From Narthecium ossifragum (lineage: Eukaryota; Streptophyta; Magnoliopsida; Dioscoreales; Nartheciaceae), in contig OY986968.1 in the NCBI GenBank assembly GCA_963920575.1, positions 26,480,129-26,544,128 on the forward strand: 64,000 nt of DNA, in the 5' to 3' direction. A model generated the notes under the pieces. It was not told the DNA's origin, did no database searches, and saw only the letters and a program-made list of their open reading frames with translations. Position 1 is the first letter of the stretch. Each line of letters begins with the position of its first letter. Of this stretch, positions 11,820 to 24,189 are shown piece after piece. The position numbers and the translations under genes were made by a program.

Positions 11820-14587
11820 ATGGACTCCGTCTTCTTTCTTTCTCCCGAAGCTCGCGGGCGCTTCCTCCGCTACGCGGCACGTATCTCCGGTTGCATCTAT
11901 ATAAGTTTATGGTCCTATCAACCTCAACTTTCCAAGTAGGTGATGCTCTTCTTTGCCTTCAAAATTTTTTTTTTTAGGAAGATCCGTCTCTAAATTAATT
12001 AAGCTTGGCATGTGGTTTTATCGATCAGTTGCTTGATTTCCACTGATGGATGGTTTCATGAAGATGAAACCGGCCAGCAGCCGAGCTCTTCGTCGGGGAT
12101 GAACATCGCCCGGAGGCTGTTCGATGCTTACCGGAGATTGCTTTGCAGCGTCGAGAGCGGGTGAGTTTTGATCAGTAGTAGTACTCTTAATGCCTGTGCA
12201 TGGAGTTCTTGAATTGATTTCTTTTGTTTGTTTACATTGGCTAACTTGGATCGACTTAATTAGTTCTTCATCTTTGATCAGTTGTGTTCCTGGATGGGCT
12301 TACAAAGCGAGGCTGCCATATCTAGAATTAAGGGATACCAACTTGATGAATTCAGCCACGACACAGATACAGAGGCAGTTCTATCAGGTAGGATAAATCT
12401 CTGCGACTGCGTGGGAAAAAAAAGAAAAAAAAGATACATATATCGAAGAGCTTATATTTCTTGTGTTTATTTATTTATTTTTCCTGTTCCTTGTTTGATT
12501 TGTTGCAGGAAGCTGGAATTAAGGTTTGTAGCAAGTAAAAGAGTTGCAGCAAACCTTTGATTTTCTAGCTACGTACTTTTCAATCTTCAAGTGCATATAT
12601 GTTCCCTGTATATGTAACTTAAGAGTGGGCTGTTCCCCTATAAACAGACTGCCTTGTTCATGGGATGCAAGAGTGGAGAGATTGAGATAGGGATGTCCGC
12701 TTCCTCTTCCACTAATGTACGTAATTAGTTAGCATTCCTTCTTAACTTTGCCTCCCCTTTTTGAAACTTTTAATTTTTTTTAGCTTATGGTTTTCTTTGA
12801 TTTTCTATAGAGAAATGTGCAAATGGAGATCGAGGAGTTGTTCACCGAGGACTTCATCCAGCAGTCGCAATTGGGAGATCTGTTCCTTCCCGATCAGAGC
12901 CGGCCATCGTCGTCATCCTCATCGCTGCGATCCCTCTCTGTAGGCAGTCCGGAGTACTCATCTCTCTTCCTTAGCAAGCCGAGCTCTTCGCTCTTGCCGG
13001 CGGACACCTTAAAAGAATTAGGAGCTCCTGAACAAGCTGCAGCTGCTCCGACTATGATGGCGGCCCCCGCCTTGCCTCACCAAATGGCCATGCCGGCGTA
13101 CAGCCGGTTTCCGAACGTCCAGTTTCCGACACCGGAGAGCGATGATGCGGCGATGACAAGAGCAATGCTAGCTGTTCTCTCTGCGGCATCAGCTTCTTCA
13201 TTGCAATATCTGCAGCCACCACAGCCGGTTCACACTCATCAAGCTCCAATTCACCGGCCGGTGGGGGCATTCAAGCAGTATAAGGCCGCTCTCGCTCCCC
13301 GACATGAGACGAAGCCGAGCTGGCCTTGTCAAAAGATGATCAAGACCGCCATCTCGATCTACAGAAGAATCGGTTCGATGAGAACGGAAGCACAGGCACA
13401 AGAGACCCGGCTGACGACCAACCAGCTGCACCATGTGATATCGGAGCGAAAACGCCGGGAGAAAATTAACGAGAGCTTTCATGCACTAAGAGCACTTCTT
13501 CCTCCAGGTTCTAAGGTATGCAGATGAATCAAAGATTCAATCAGCTTAGTTTCCTCTTATAGTTTATATATATATATGTAGTTCTTATTGCATGCTTGTT
13601 GTGCTTCAATTGGTTAATTAATAGAAGGACAAGGCATCAGTGCTTGCAAGCACAAAGGAGTACATGGATACTCTGAAAGTTCAAATCAACGACCTCGAGG
13701 AGAAGAACCGGATATTAGAGATGCATAATTTGCCCGGTGATGACACCCAAGAAGAGCCCGGCGATTCGAGCCAGAGATTGAACGTGCAAATTGTTAAGGC
13801 CAATGAATCATCCTCAGAAATGCAGCAAATCAGCCTCAGGATATCTGTTAAGGTTGAATGTGACATCATAGAATTGGTTATCCGCGTGCTCGAATGCTTG
13901 AAGGAGGTGAGCCAGTCCGTCAGCTTGGTCTCGGTGGACGCCAGAACCGGCTCGCCGGCAAGTAATCTATCCGCAATAGCACTTTTAGCGTTGCAAGTCA
14001 AGGTACGTAACATTACTGATGATAAATTACATTTAGTAGAGCTTCTCATGATCTATCTAGTCTTTGCTTGCATACTATATATATATAACTTCATAGCTTG
14101 TTCCTTGTTTCTAGATATCAGCTCCAAGAATCTAGTATCTTAGCCTATAATTAATAGAACTTCCAGTTTTTTTTTTATTGAAATCTTACTTTGAGATTTC
14201 AACGTTCATTCTGCAGACAAGTTGGGTATGTTCTTCATTTAGCTTCCAAGGACTCAAAATATTTAGTAACTCAACATTTGGCACATACAATAAGATACAA
14301 TTCAGTTCATATAGGACAACTTTCCAAGAAAGTTCTTGAATCTTTTAAAAAAGTACAATCAAATCAGTCTTGAATGATTTGATTGTACAAAGTACAATCA
14401 AATCAATGGCCATCACTGAGATTCTTGAATCAAGAACACCATATATGTGTAAATATTTTTTATTAACTAACCAATGAGAGGTTTGGTGCTTCAGGCTAAC
14501 GACTGGGACGAGGCGGCGTTCAAGGAAGCTGTGACGAAGGCGGTTGACGGCGCGGTGGCGCAACCACAGACCGCGACTAGTCCGTAG
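11820..14587 (+). CDS. bHLH transcription factor, bHLH041-like
   Basis: Nuclear DNA-binding regulator of the plant bHLH041-type subgroup. Eight exons: 11820-11935, 12029-12160, 12282-12387, 12509-12523, 12648-12716, 12811-13515, 13625-14002 and 14495-14587; 537 aa, all phases closing. The N-terminus MDSVFFLSPEARGRFLRYAA and the linked pieces CTYICLWSY-like (GCIYISLWSY), NCLISTDGWFHEDE, CVPGWAYKARLPYLEL, QIQRQFYQEAGIK and TALFMGCKSGEIEIGMS match the family's conserved N-terminal module. A serine-rich linker follows. The basic helix-loop-helix is near residues 353-410 (VISERKRREKINESFHALRALLP, then KDKASVLASTKEYMDTLK). The basic region holds E-R-x-R-R, as expected for E-box binding. The C-terminal part (ISLRISVKVECDIIELVIRVLECL) looks like an ACT-like dimerisation fold. 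Exon 4 is a 15-nt microexon. The start is the first ATG giving the family N-terminus. Confidence 0.93.
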
Positions 14588-15926
14588 GCCCGCTTTCTCG
14601 CCGGAGGTTGGCCCATCAATTTTGACTGGTCCTCCGCAAAGACTCAAGTCTCAACGACAACCACTGCGGGCCATGCATAGAAACCGAGAGAATGGCTTCC
14701 ATCTCCATCTTAAAGATGGCAAATCTATTATAACTAGAGACCACAGAGGCTTGGGAAAGAGAGAGGAAGGTATCCACTGCATTAGGATACAAAAGAGGAG
14801 ATAAGGTATACACTCTTTTCTTGGAGAACCTTTTGTGATAGTAAACTAGGTGATGCTATTGGCTGTTAGACAGAGTTTTGTAAGTTGTTCAGATAATCTA
14901 GATATACTTAGGCGGCGGAATTGACTGACTTTTTCTATAGAGTATTTTTCTCCAAAATTGTGGGTTTGATTTGGTTGGTGGTCTTTATAATGATTTTGGA
15001 GATTTGCTGGGAGCAAACCTATCTTGGTAAACGTGGGATCCAATCAAAACTGCATGGGGCATGTTAGATTAAGATTGCTAATTAAAATAAGTAATCATTT
15101 TGAGTCGAGGAATGATCTATGAAAGTTCCTAGCTATTAATGGGGCATGATGGATTAAGATGGCTAAAAGAAGTAATCATTTTTTATTCGTGGAATCATCT
15201 ATGAAGGTTCCCGTTAAAGTTAAAGAAGCATTCATAGTCAGTCTCATAGATGTTTAGTTTTTGTTGCTACTTGCGAGAGAGGTCGGTCTATTCATTATGT
15301 GGTTCTGATGAGAGGCAAAAGCATTGGCAGGGAAAGAAGATAGATAGGCATGGACTGTTAAAAGCTAAAGCATCCAGCTGATGCCTCAAATATCAGAGAG
15401 GTGAGATTGAGGGAAAACACAACAGCAAAAAAGTGTTTCTATTTGCCCCCTCAATTTTCATGTTCTCACATCCATTCGTACATTTAACACAGAATTTGGC
15501 TAATTTGGCTATGGTAGGAGGATCTGGGGGTGTTAATTGTGATGTAATAAGTCCCAGCCCAGGGATGCCTGTGTCCCTGGACTGAGGTGAATGTTAGCCT
15601 GCGGGCTCATTTCTTCAAAAGAAAAAAAATAAGAAACACACACACACACACAGAAGAAAACTAAAGATAAAGCAGGGCAGACTACATATTTACATGTCTT
15701 GATCCCGATAGGTACCTTCACTGTCGGTAGAAATTGAGCAGCCAACAACCCAGATATGTGAAATGCTGCTGCTAACTCGAAAACTGGTATATCAAAAAGA
15801 ACAACTTGTTGTGCCTTTCTAGTCCCATGCATGGCTTTTGTTCATACGATAATTGAGCAGAATGATGTGGAAAATTGATAATACTGCTGTCAGTTGGAGG
15901 AAAATGTGTCACCCAAGGAATTAGAA
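14588..15926. other. Intergenic, converging 3' ends
   Basis: Lies between the 3' ends of the bHLH gene (+) and the ACHT gene (-), so both 3' UTRs should lie here. A patch at 15590-15660 (TGCGGGCTCATTTCTTCAAA, A-rich run, then a CA repeat) may be another small LINE end, without a duplication I can define. No gene seen. Confidence 0.6.
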
Positions 15927-18900
15927 CTATCTGGAGCTGGCTTCAGAAGGCTTTCCCCGTGAGCTTGAGCCTTCAAGAAGGTCCAGGTCGCCCACGCCCA
16001 GAGGCGGGCCTATGCTACATCTAGCTGTGTTGTGTGTCGCAATGGCATCCTTTATTTTCTGAAACTGGAGACAGTTTTGATGATACTTGGTCAGAAAAAA
16101 AGTATGTTCTATCATTTATACAATGCGAAAGAGTTCAAAGAAGATAATCATATGCTTACTTTATTGAAGGACAGGTTAAGCAAATGAGTAGATCACATAG
16201 CATAAATCCAGATTAAGGTTCACAACATAAACAAAGAGTCCATACTCCATGCATTTCTCCTAGCGCACTGAGGATGACCTCTCTAATAGATGTGCATATG
16301 TAAAGAAATTATTGCACTGAAAAAATCGGGACCCATAGATTTTGGTATGTGGCACACGTTCCTAATTTCTGCTCCTACTTTCCTTGAGCTGGTCAGTAGT
16401 GTCGTTTGCTTAGCTTGTGATGTATACAACTACACCAAGCCTTAACATGCCACCACCATACAGGCTCAAAGAAGTTCTATACCACTTTTTTTTTTTTTGA
16501 TTAATTGAGCCCAAGGGCTAAGGAAGCAAACAAAAACCTAAAACAAAGGGAAAGAACTAGAACCCAGCTACTTCACATCCGGGGCACCAAAGGGTTAGCC
16601 CGGGCAGCAGCCGTCAAGACATCCGCTACGGAGTTGAACTCGCGCGGAATAAGAACAAAACAAAGGGAAGAGAACCAGGATGCGACTCTCCAGATGGGAA
16701 GGAGAATTCCAGCAAGATCCTGCGGCCAAGCCATACGTCCCAAGTTCTATACCACTTTAACACATAATAAACATGTTGAAGTGGTATGGAAGAAGTACCT
16801 TATCTTATGTCTTCTAGCTTTTCAGTTTCTCACTGAAATGTCTGGAAGTAGTTTCTCTTCCTGGATGCAATTAGGGGTTTACACCCCTTTTCTTCTCAAA
16901 AAAAAAAAAAAACTCATGATAATTATAAACAAAATCAATATTTGTATAATCAGTTACATAATTGTCCTACCCCCTTGACTATAAACTTTCATTTTGATAC
17001 CTTTCTTCCATTTCTGGAGAAAACATTGCTTTGCTGGTGGAGTGGACACATAAATTAGCTTCTGAATGATACTTAACAACATACAGATGCCATATGCAGA
17101 ATTTGAGCAGTTGACAATATTGCAAGAACACAAGGTATCCATGTTCGAGAGACAAAAGCATTGATTCAGTTGTAAGATATGGTCAGATCATATGAACGCC
17201 CATAACAACATTTGATAGGTTTGGATGTCAGCACCTTCATCAAGCATAGTCATTATATTATCGCCGTCTAGTTTGAAGTTGCAATTGTCAATAATGTCAC
17301 TGATATTATTTGCTGTCCAAACGATTGAAATTTGAAACTGCAAGCACCAGAAATGAAGTTAACCAACCTTTGCGAGCGAACATGAAAATGACTCCAACAA
17401 TCCATCAGCACCACGGTAGAAGTGGAAAAAAGGCAGCACCTTTACATTCAGTCTTTTGCACATTGGTTTATTTTCATCAAAATTCACTTTGACTAATACA
17501 ATATCATGATGTTCTTGAACTGTTCTGCACAGCTGAAAAGTCACCCAGAAAAGAAATTTATGAGCTAACATCTCTTAAACTAATATTTTGCCAAGATAGA
17601 AACAATACAAATCTTTCCATCCAAATACTGTAAGATGAAAGAAGAACGAAAACTAGATGCTTAAATATAGCAGGGCGGTAGATTCATACTCAAAAGACCT
17701 TGAGAGTAGCACTAGCATTTTAAAACTCCAGAGAAATATAGCAAGACATGCTTATAGGAAAAAACGGTAGCTCCTGAAAATAGGTGTGTTTGGAATGAAC
17801 TAAACTATGACCAAAGTACACGAATGTTCCTCTAAAATGGTTTCAGGATGTTTCCTTTTAGCTTCTAGCAATTGCATCATATGTCAATGAATTCGTGTGG
17901 AGACTTATGTCACTAGGTGAAAGGAACTTGCCTTTGGGAATAAAGCTCGACAAGAACCACACCATGTACCATAAAATTCGACAATCACAAGCTTATCGCC
18001 AGCTTCAGATAGTGCATTTATAAACTCTTGCGTTGAGTGCACATCTATCATATTTGGACCTGCATTCCTTTCCCACCACTTAGGGCCATTATTTTCTGCA
18101 ACAGCAGCATGTGCCTGAAATGACATGGTGTGAAAAAGTAAATTATCCCTTTGCTTAAAATGACATGGAGTGAAAAATAATTACGCCTTTCCAGTTTGGA
18201 TTATAATGTGCAATAACTCCACATTTACATTAAAACTTTCAAGTACAACTCCAAAGTGGAGAAGAGAAAGTTAAGAAAAACAGCAGTCCATGATACTTAT
18301 GACTCTTATTAAACAAACCGTATGTGCAAAAAGAAAAGAAGAGTCAAGGAAATGAATCGTAGAAGATAAGTAAACACTTAATGAAACCTATGCACAAAGA
18401 GATGGTGTTGGTAACTGAATTTGACAGACAAATAATCTTGTGACAAGCACCGTTGAAATTTCCTCTCATGGAGAATGGTAGTTCCCTTTGGCAAAGTCTT
18501 AAAAAGAGTGCACCAACAACCCCAAATTGAAGGTGAGAGAGACGAGATTTGAACTCAATACTTTTGCTCTAATATCACGTGAACTATCAATTGCCCTAAA
18601 GTATAAGCTGATAGGAAAATGCGAACGTAATTACTTAAAAATTACATTCAAACAGAAACGATACATTCAAAACATACTATAACATATCCAACAACATCTA
18701 CAACAACGAGACATTGAACCACGCCAATCTCTAGTAAATTACTTATATCCTCATATTCTTCTCGCTTCATGTCTCCTATCCCTTTACATTAGTCAAAACC
18801 AGTACCTAACATTCCACACCAATTATGCAAGAATAATGAATGGCCTGCAATTGTTGCCAAGCAAACACATGTTAGAAATTCCGTAATTCTAAGCCAAGAT

Positions 18901-19257
18901 TTAAAACACAATGGGCACATCGAACAATGAGTAAGTCATAATTCGATAACAGCCAAAGATTCACATGTTTACTATTTAGAATCGCATGTTTTACAACCGA
19001 GGCAATTGGGATAAACGTTCGATACCCAAGAACAAGAACAAGAACAAGAAATGATTGGATGTCGCCGCTAGACTTCTACGAAGGGAGAAGTGAAACCCAA
19101 CCTTGAAGCGAGCGAATCGCCTTGCGCGATGATCGGAGGAGGCCGGGGCGGCACCGGACCGGCGGTTGCCAGAAAGCTTCAATCTTGGAGGGCTGGAGGA
19201 AGGGAAGAGGAGCTGCGGGAGGTGGGAAGGGAGGAGGAAGAGGGCACTGGCCATCAA
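15927..19257 (-). CDS. ACHT: Plastid atypical-Cys thioredoxin (ACHT, thioredoxin-like 2 type)
   Basis: Thiol-disulfide oxidoreductase of the chloroplast; the ACHT family relays oxidation between 2-Cys peroxiredoxin and target enzymes. Four exons (minus): 19257-19102, 18114-17932, 17532-17368 and 16064-15927; 213 aa. Residues 1-50 are a Ser/Arg-rich, acid-poor transit peptide ([14 protein letters not shown]...). The mature part has [21 protein letters not shown], then the active site [15 protein letters not shown] (Cys about 104 and 107). The next exon gives [20 protein letters not shown], with the cis-proline, and [20 protein letters not shown]. The last exon has [20 protein letters not shown] and the C-terminal GVGDLDL tail. 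WCGSC differs from classical WCGPC, as usual for ACHTs. Intron 2 is GC-AG (AAG/GCAAGT). Intron 3 contains a LINE fragment. MM start: either of the first two ATGs could be used. Confidence 0.93.
16489..16741 (-). mobile_element. 5'-truncated LINE inside last intron of ACHT gene
   Basis: A 17-bp direct repeat AAGTTCTATACCACTTT lies at 16472-16488 and 16742-16758. The left end is a poly-T run (the A tail on the minus strand) followed by GATTAATTGAGCCC, the reverse complement of the shared LINE terminus. The minus-strand frame includes [20 protein letters not shown], the end of a LINE RNase H domain. The insertion matches the transcription strand of the host gene and sits in intron 3. Confidence 0.88.
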
Positions 19258-22200
19258 CGTTGGAGATGAGGGGTTGTACTGGTCGACGAGGAGAGCCTCG
19301 GGCGCATCAGTCCCTCTCCTCTTCCGCCCCGTTCGATCCGGTTTTGATTCCTTCGAGGGATATGGACTCCGACGACACGAGCGGCGTGGATCACGTATCT
19401 ACGCTTGGTTTCTCCCCTGGCTGTGGGAAGACTTGAATCGAGTTTGTTATCCGCAGCGTGTACTATAAATTGGAGTTTCCAAGAATTCCGGAAGAAGTCC
19501 GCCAAACTGGGGGGATGATGAGTGATGAGTGATATAGTTGGGTCGAGTTGATTTTGATGAGGATGGGCGAGTCGGCTCAAGTCGGGTTGCTGGTGGCCCG
19601 GTGCTCCAGTCTTTCAAGTTGGCGATTTATTTGGCGGCCAATTTTGTGATTAGAGGTTCTGTAATACTCTCACCTTCTAGACTCAACTTATTTTCGAAAA
19701 AAAAAGTTCGAGATACATCAAGACACGGTCAGGTAGGATTGAGCTGGATCATCATCCATTGATCCGACATCGGGTGATCCGGTCAGATTGAACCTGGTCA
19801 CCCGGGAAGTTTGGATTGGGTTTAGATCATGTCCAATTCGGATAGGGTCGATCAAGACCATTTGAATCCATTCTAGGTGGTTGGACTCAGCAAAACAATT
19901 TCAGAACCAAAGTTTTATTTCATGCATCTAAAACCCAGCAAAATAGCCATAACTTCTCATCCCATATTCGTCCCAATTAGACGTGATCATGAAAAGAGCC
20001 CCGAAAATCCTGGCCTGCCCAGCCCGATGTTGTTTGGGCTTGAACAAAACAATCTAGCCCATGGACCGGGCTTGGATTCTCCTTGCACTGGTCTAGGCCC
20101 GGCCCAAAATCCAATGGAAAAGGCCTATCTCTATACTGTAAATCTATAGAGAGGACGGGCTTGGTTACTATTCAGGCCCGAAACCCCGGTCCGGGCCGGG
20201 CTTTGGCATGGTCTTTTTTTCTTGTTCATTCTCGATGAAAGCCACGGCCCAAGGCCTCTCTGTTGATGAGCCACGGCCTACAAGATCATCCCATTCCACC
20301 AAAGCTTTGTTCTCGCTTCAGCCTAATCATTCAACTGCATTATTGACTTGTGTCCATATCAGTACTTACTCCTGTTGCCCATGTGAGTATCCTCAATCTA
20401 TTATTAAAAGGTGAAGCATCTATACTAGGGTCATGGACTACCACCTCCCACTCCACGTTGTTGCCTTCCTAATGGCGTGATCTGAGATTTTAAGCACATC
20501 AAAACCTCAGAGGAGGTGGTGCAAATGGAGACCAGGAAGCGTGCTGCATCTGCAGCCCATGAACAGACGGGCCCTCTGCCAGCTCCATCAGCAAACCTAG
20601 ACAAAGTCATTCACATTGCATTGTTCTTCTTTTTCCCTTCAAGCTCTTATGTTGCAGCACTATGTGAGTTTTTTAAGCAGGCAACAAATCGACACCCTCC
20701 TTTCATTTCATAGTCGGGATTTCACTTTTGGGCCAACCAAATTTTTCATTTGGCAAGTCAGGGTTAAACAAATTTGCCTTAAATAGCTTAAATAGAACCA
20801 ATGAACGGAAATGAGATGAGCTTTCTTAAATAGCTTTATATCATGAGGCATTTTTCTTCGTGTCCAGTTAACATTTTTTCTAGTTTCTCATGCACGCAGA
20901 GGATGGTGAAATTCACACGCATAATATTAAGCTTTCATGCACACTAAGAACAACTCATGTATCCCTCAAAAAGACGGGAAAAGAAGAACAACTCATGTAG
21001 GCTAAGGGTAGTAAAGAAAGTTAACATAATTCAGCATATTATTGCCAAGATGAACTTGTTCCGCCCTGATTTGCCAAATGAACACTCGGCTGGCACACAA
21101 AAGCAAAAAACTCGAAATAATTTGTGAAGGATGGAAGAGTGTTGCCACTTACTTTACTCGGCAAATGTATTTGTATGTGATTACTGCTGCCAACATGTGC
21201 AACTTATCTAATAAAAGAAAAGGGGATTGGAAAGGCATGATTGCCAACATGTGCAACTTATCTAGCTTTAGAATCAAATACAAGATTGTGATGCGATACA
21301 TACGAATCGAAAAGGCGTGATTCAAAATCTGCATACTTGCCTTAAGAATCAAATTACTGATTGTACTATAGCAACAGATACACAGAGCTCTTCAAAGCAG
21401 TTGGTAAATCTGGAAAGCAATTTATGAGAGATAGCAAACAATATAACCATCTTCCACAAGTTTAGCTGAGGAATGCAGTTGTAATGCTTTGCTCATAGCT
21501 CCAAAACAAGCAGTTACTTCTCAGAAATACATATCATCTTGCTTTTAGTGTTTCGTACTTCGGTCATCTTTGTGTCAAGCTATCAAAAACTAAGAAGCAG
21601 GGGGGCACTTAGGATGTTCAATTCTCCTAAATTCCTACATAACTCCAGAAGGCTAAATGGCTCCTGAAATGAAGGTGACATTCATCTACTAAACTGGTAT
21701 CACCCTTAGGTGCAATTTCTAGAGTGATTTGGTTCTATAATTGCTGAATACATAGATTTTGGTCCTACCAAACATTCAGCCATGTTTCCTCAATCTATTA
21801 TCAGAAGAAAGTATCAAGAACCTAATAAGGTCAGCCACGCCAATCTCATCCATGATCCATATCCATTATTTCATTCAATTTCTTCAGAAATAGTCAATTC
21901 TTGCCGAAGAAGTGCAAGGTTCCACCTTTTGAACTAGATATAACATCACAACAGAGTATTCAACTAATTCAAAAGCTATAGCCACCTTACTCATTTGGTT
22001 TAGCTAGAACATATGCCATATTGCCATTCCCACAGCGTTTAACTTTTCCCTATTAGCTTCACAAGAATCTATAGCATAAATGTTCGGACCGTAGATTCAA
22101 ATAAGGAAGAACACAAACGAAAGAACGAAGCAAATAGAATCAAAATCTTAACATAAACATAGATCTAACAATATGTAAATCCAACAACTTAAACACCGTG

Positions 22201-22382
22201 GTTTGGGATCCAATTTCAAAGCCTAAACATACCTTCTTGAAGATTACAATAATCACACCACGTACAAGGAACAAACTATCCAGGCAAGCAGAGGAGAGCC
22301 GAGCCGACCCAATTTCCTGAAACAATCTGACGAATCCGGTCGAAGCCCCCAAAAAGGAACGACTTTGAGATGATCCGGGGCA
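19258..22382. other. Intergenic, no gene recognised
   Basis: About 19258-19500 is GC-rich and is the promoter side of the ACHT gene. Around 19620-19710 a short A-tailed piece (CTAGACTCAACTTATTTTCG plus A run) may be a LINE end. 19990-20210 is rich in GGCCCGG/CCGGGCC words (repeat-like, partly self-complementary). 20500-20700 has moderate GC but no frame I recognise. 21180-21270 holds a duplicated phrase GCCAACATGTGCAACTTATC. The remainder is AT-rich; the part nearest 22382 is the 3' UTR of the PRA1 gene. Confidence 0.6.
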
Positions 22383-23006
22383 CTACGAGGGCCCCATGAA
22401 CGGCTTCCCGGCCTCGGTGGCGACAGCCGCGTACCATCCGGAACCATTGTCCTCCCCTCCCAAGTCCTCCGTCTTCCTCAACGCCGCGTGCAACAGCACC
22501 ACCGCCAATCCGACTGCCAAAGAGACCAAGATGTTCACCGTCGCACTCGTGAACAGCAGCACCGCGAAGGTGACTGCGCCGAGGGCTATGAGTACGTAGC
22601 GGTCGCTGATGGTGCGGTGGAGGATCACAAGGGGCTCGTCGCGGAGGAAGTAGAGGAAAAGCCAGGCAGCCATCATGACCAGGAAGACGATGAGGCTGAT
22701 GGGGTGCCATAGGAGGCTGATGAACACCACCAGGAGGACCACGATGGCATAGTTCGTCGAGAAGTAGCCCCCGTTGGTGCGGATCCGGAGGTAAGCCTCT
22801 CCCAGGCTCGGGGCGACCCCGAAGGCCCCCACGCCCGGCACCATCTCGCGCCACGGCCGCAGTGTCGCCAGCGCCGTGCGGCCCAGCTCCAGCGCCGCGT
22901 GGCCCCGCTCCAGCGCCGCGCGGCCCCGCTCCTTCGCCCGCGAGATGTAGTCCTGAGGCGAGCCGCCTGCGGAGGAAGACGTCGGGATCGTGCCGTACGT
23001 CGTCAT
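22383..23006 (-). CDS. PRA1 family protein (F-subgroup like), intronless
   Basis: Prenylated-Rab-acceptor family membrane protein of the endomembrane system, thought to help Rab GTPases associate with ER/Golgi/endosome membranes. One exon, 207 aa, the usual PRA1 length. It begins MTTYGTIPTSSSAGGSPQDY, the F-group type of start. The conserved RPWREM leads into the PRA1 domain (LGEAYLRIRTNGGYFSTNYA). Two hydrophobic blocks follow: about 97-132 (IVVLLVVFISLLWHPISLIV... FLYFLRDEP) and about 143-180 (VLIALGAVTFAVLLFT...). The tail is hydrophilic and acidic (RKTEDLGGED). Residues about 25-46 are an in-frame triple repeat of seven residues. A longer open frame overlaps in another phase but is low-complexity and not a gene. 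The subgroup is by eye. Confidence 0.9.
   Translation of the reverse strand: MTTYGTIPTSSSAGGSPQDYISRAKERGRAALERGHAALELGRTALATLRPWREMVPGVGAFGVAPSLGEAYLRIRTNGGYFSTNYAIVVLLVVFISLLWHPISLIVFLVMMAAWLFLYFLRDEPLVILHRTISDRYVLIALGAVTFAVLLFTSATVNILVSLAVGLAVVLLHAALRKTEDLGGEDNGSGWYAAVATEAGKPFMGPS
22870..22932. repeat. Three 21-bp tandem units inside the PRA1 coding sequence
   Basis: Units at 22870-22890, 22891-22911 and 22912-22932 all start AGCGCCG and end CTCC. On the coding strand they give three seven-residue repeats of the type G-R/H-A-A-L-E-R (GRAALER, GHAALEL, GRTALAT). The length stays in frame. Confidence 0.9.
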
Positions 23007-23352
23007 CGTCGCCGATCTCGAGGAGATGGGTTTGGTTTAACCAGAGTGGGGAAGGTATTATAAAGCCCACGGGCTTGTGTAAGCGCACCGTAACAAGCAT
23101 CACGCGGCACGTGTAGACTAATTAATGTTATGATTAGCAGCTAAGACATCTATTAGTAGACGGATTAATTAGGATGGGAAATAAATACACAAAAGAGAGA
23201 TTTTAGTTCTCAACTTTATCCAGAAACATCTCCACTGAGTTGTAGTTTATTAGCTCTCTCTAATCTTAATGACGTGGAAAGCTCTTATTGGCTACTACAT
23301 AGAGTTTGATTTGTCCTTGCCGATACATTGATGGTCAGCATCTATAGCGGAA

Positions 23353-24189
23353 GAAACTGAGGAGCATCTGGTCTTTGATTGTCGGTTCGCTCGTGATGTG
23401 TGGATCAGAGTAAGGTTGGCACCTGGGTCAATAGCTGTGATCTTATCATGGAATCTACCTTAATTTGCTCGGTCGGCCTCAAAAATCCGAGGAAATCACG
23501 CAGACAACATACATGCTCGCCTATGGAGCGTGATGGGTGTGGAAGGACCGTTGCAAAGTGGTGACGAGGAAGCGAGGCAGGATGTCAGGGAGGTTGCTAG
23601 GTTAATTAAATGGCAAGCCATGGAGCACATTGAGTCAGCTGAGCAACGTCCTCAAGGGGCAATCATAGAGGAAGAGCAAAGCACCAGACTCCGAACTGAC
23701 GCCTCCTTCGATCATCCCTTCGGCATGGCTGGACTTGACGTCGCCTGCATTGATGAAGCCGATCATGTCCTCTGGACTGAAAGCAACGTGAGCAAGGCCG
23801 ACTCCATCCTACTTGGAGAGCTTCATGCAATTTTGTGCGCCCGTTACCCGGGCAATTCAATGCGGATTTAAACATGTATTAGTGAAAAGCGACTCTTTTC
23901 ACGCAGTCCGCATGATAGAGGGGAGGCTACCCCTAGCGGGAGACCGCAGGGAAGAGGTGCAGAAAATATGATGGATGAGTCGAAGTCTTGCGGAGTTCTG
24001 TGTTGCATACATCCCACGCGAAAAAAACTTACATGCAGGTTGACTAGCTCAAAAAGCACTTAGACTCTTGTTTCAATTTGGTAACGTAGGGGGAAGTGAG
24101 GAATATGCGCCCGGTTCACGAGCTATCTATTGTATCTAACCCCTAATAGGGTCACTTAGCTATTGGGCTCAACTAATAAAATAAAAAAA
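23353..24189 (+). mobile_element. 5'-truncated, dead LINE (zf-RVT end, RNase H)
   Basis: Non-LTR retrotransposon fragment on the plus strand. It starts within the zinc-binding reverse-transcriptase domain (AEETEEHLVFDCRFARDVW) and runs into an RNase H-like domain (RTDASFDHPFGMAGLDVACI, then after a frameshift HVLVKSDSFHAVRMIEG and AYIPREKNLHAG). It ends GGGCTCAACTAATAAAAT plus an A-rich tail. A 16-bp duplication with one mismatch (AGCATCTATAGCGGAA at 23337-23352, AGCATCTAGAGCGGAA at 24190-24205) flanks it. Stops and frameshifts show it is inactive. It fills most of the gap between the PRA1 and HDA2 genes. Confidence 0.9.

Noticed and set aside
19990..20210. Possible gene in GGCCCGG-rich DNA
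   Set aside because: The composition comes from repeated GGCCCG/CGGGCC words typical of a repeat; frames have no family similarity.
22276..23103. 275-codon open frame overlapping the PRA1 gene in another phase
   Set aside because: Longer than PRA1 but made of GAGPRGAGAGP-type low-complexity sequence caused by GC-rich DNA; the PRA1 frame has full family similarity.
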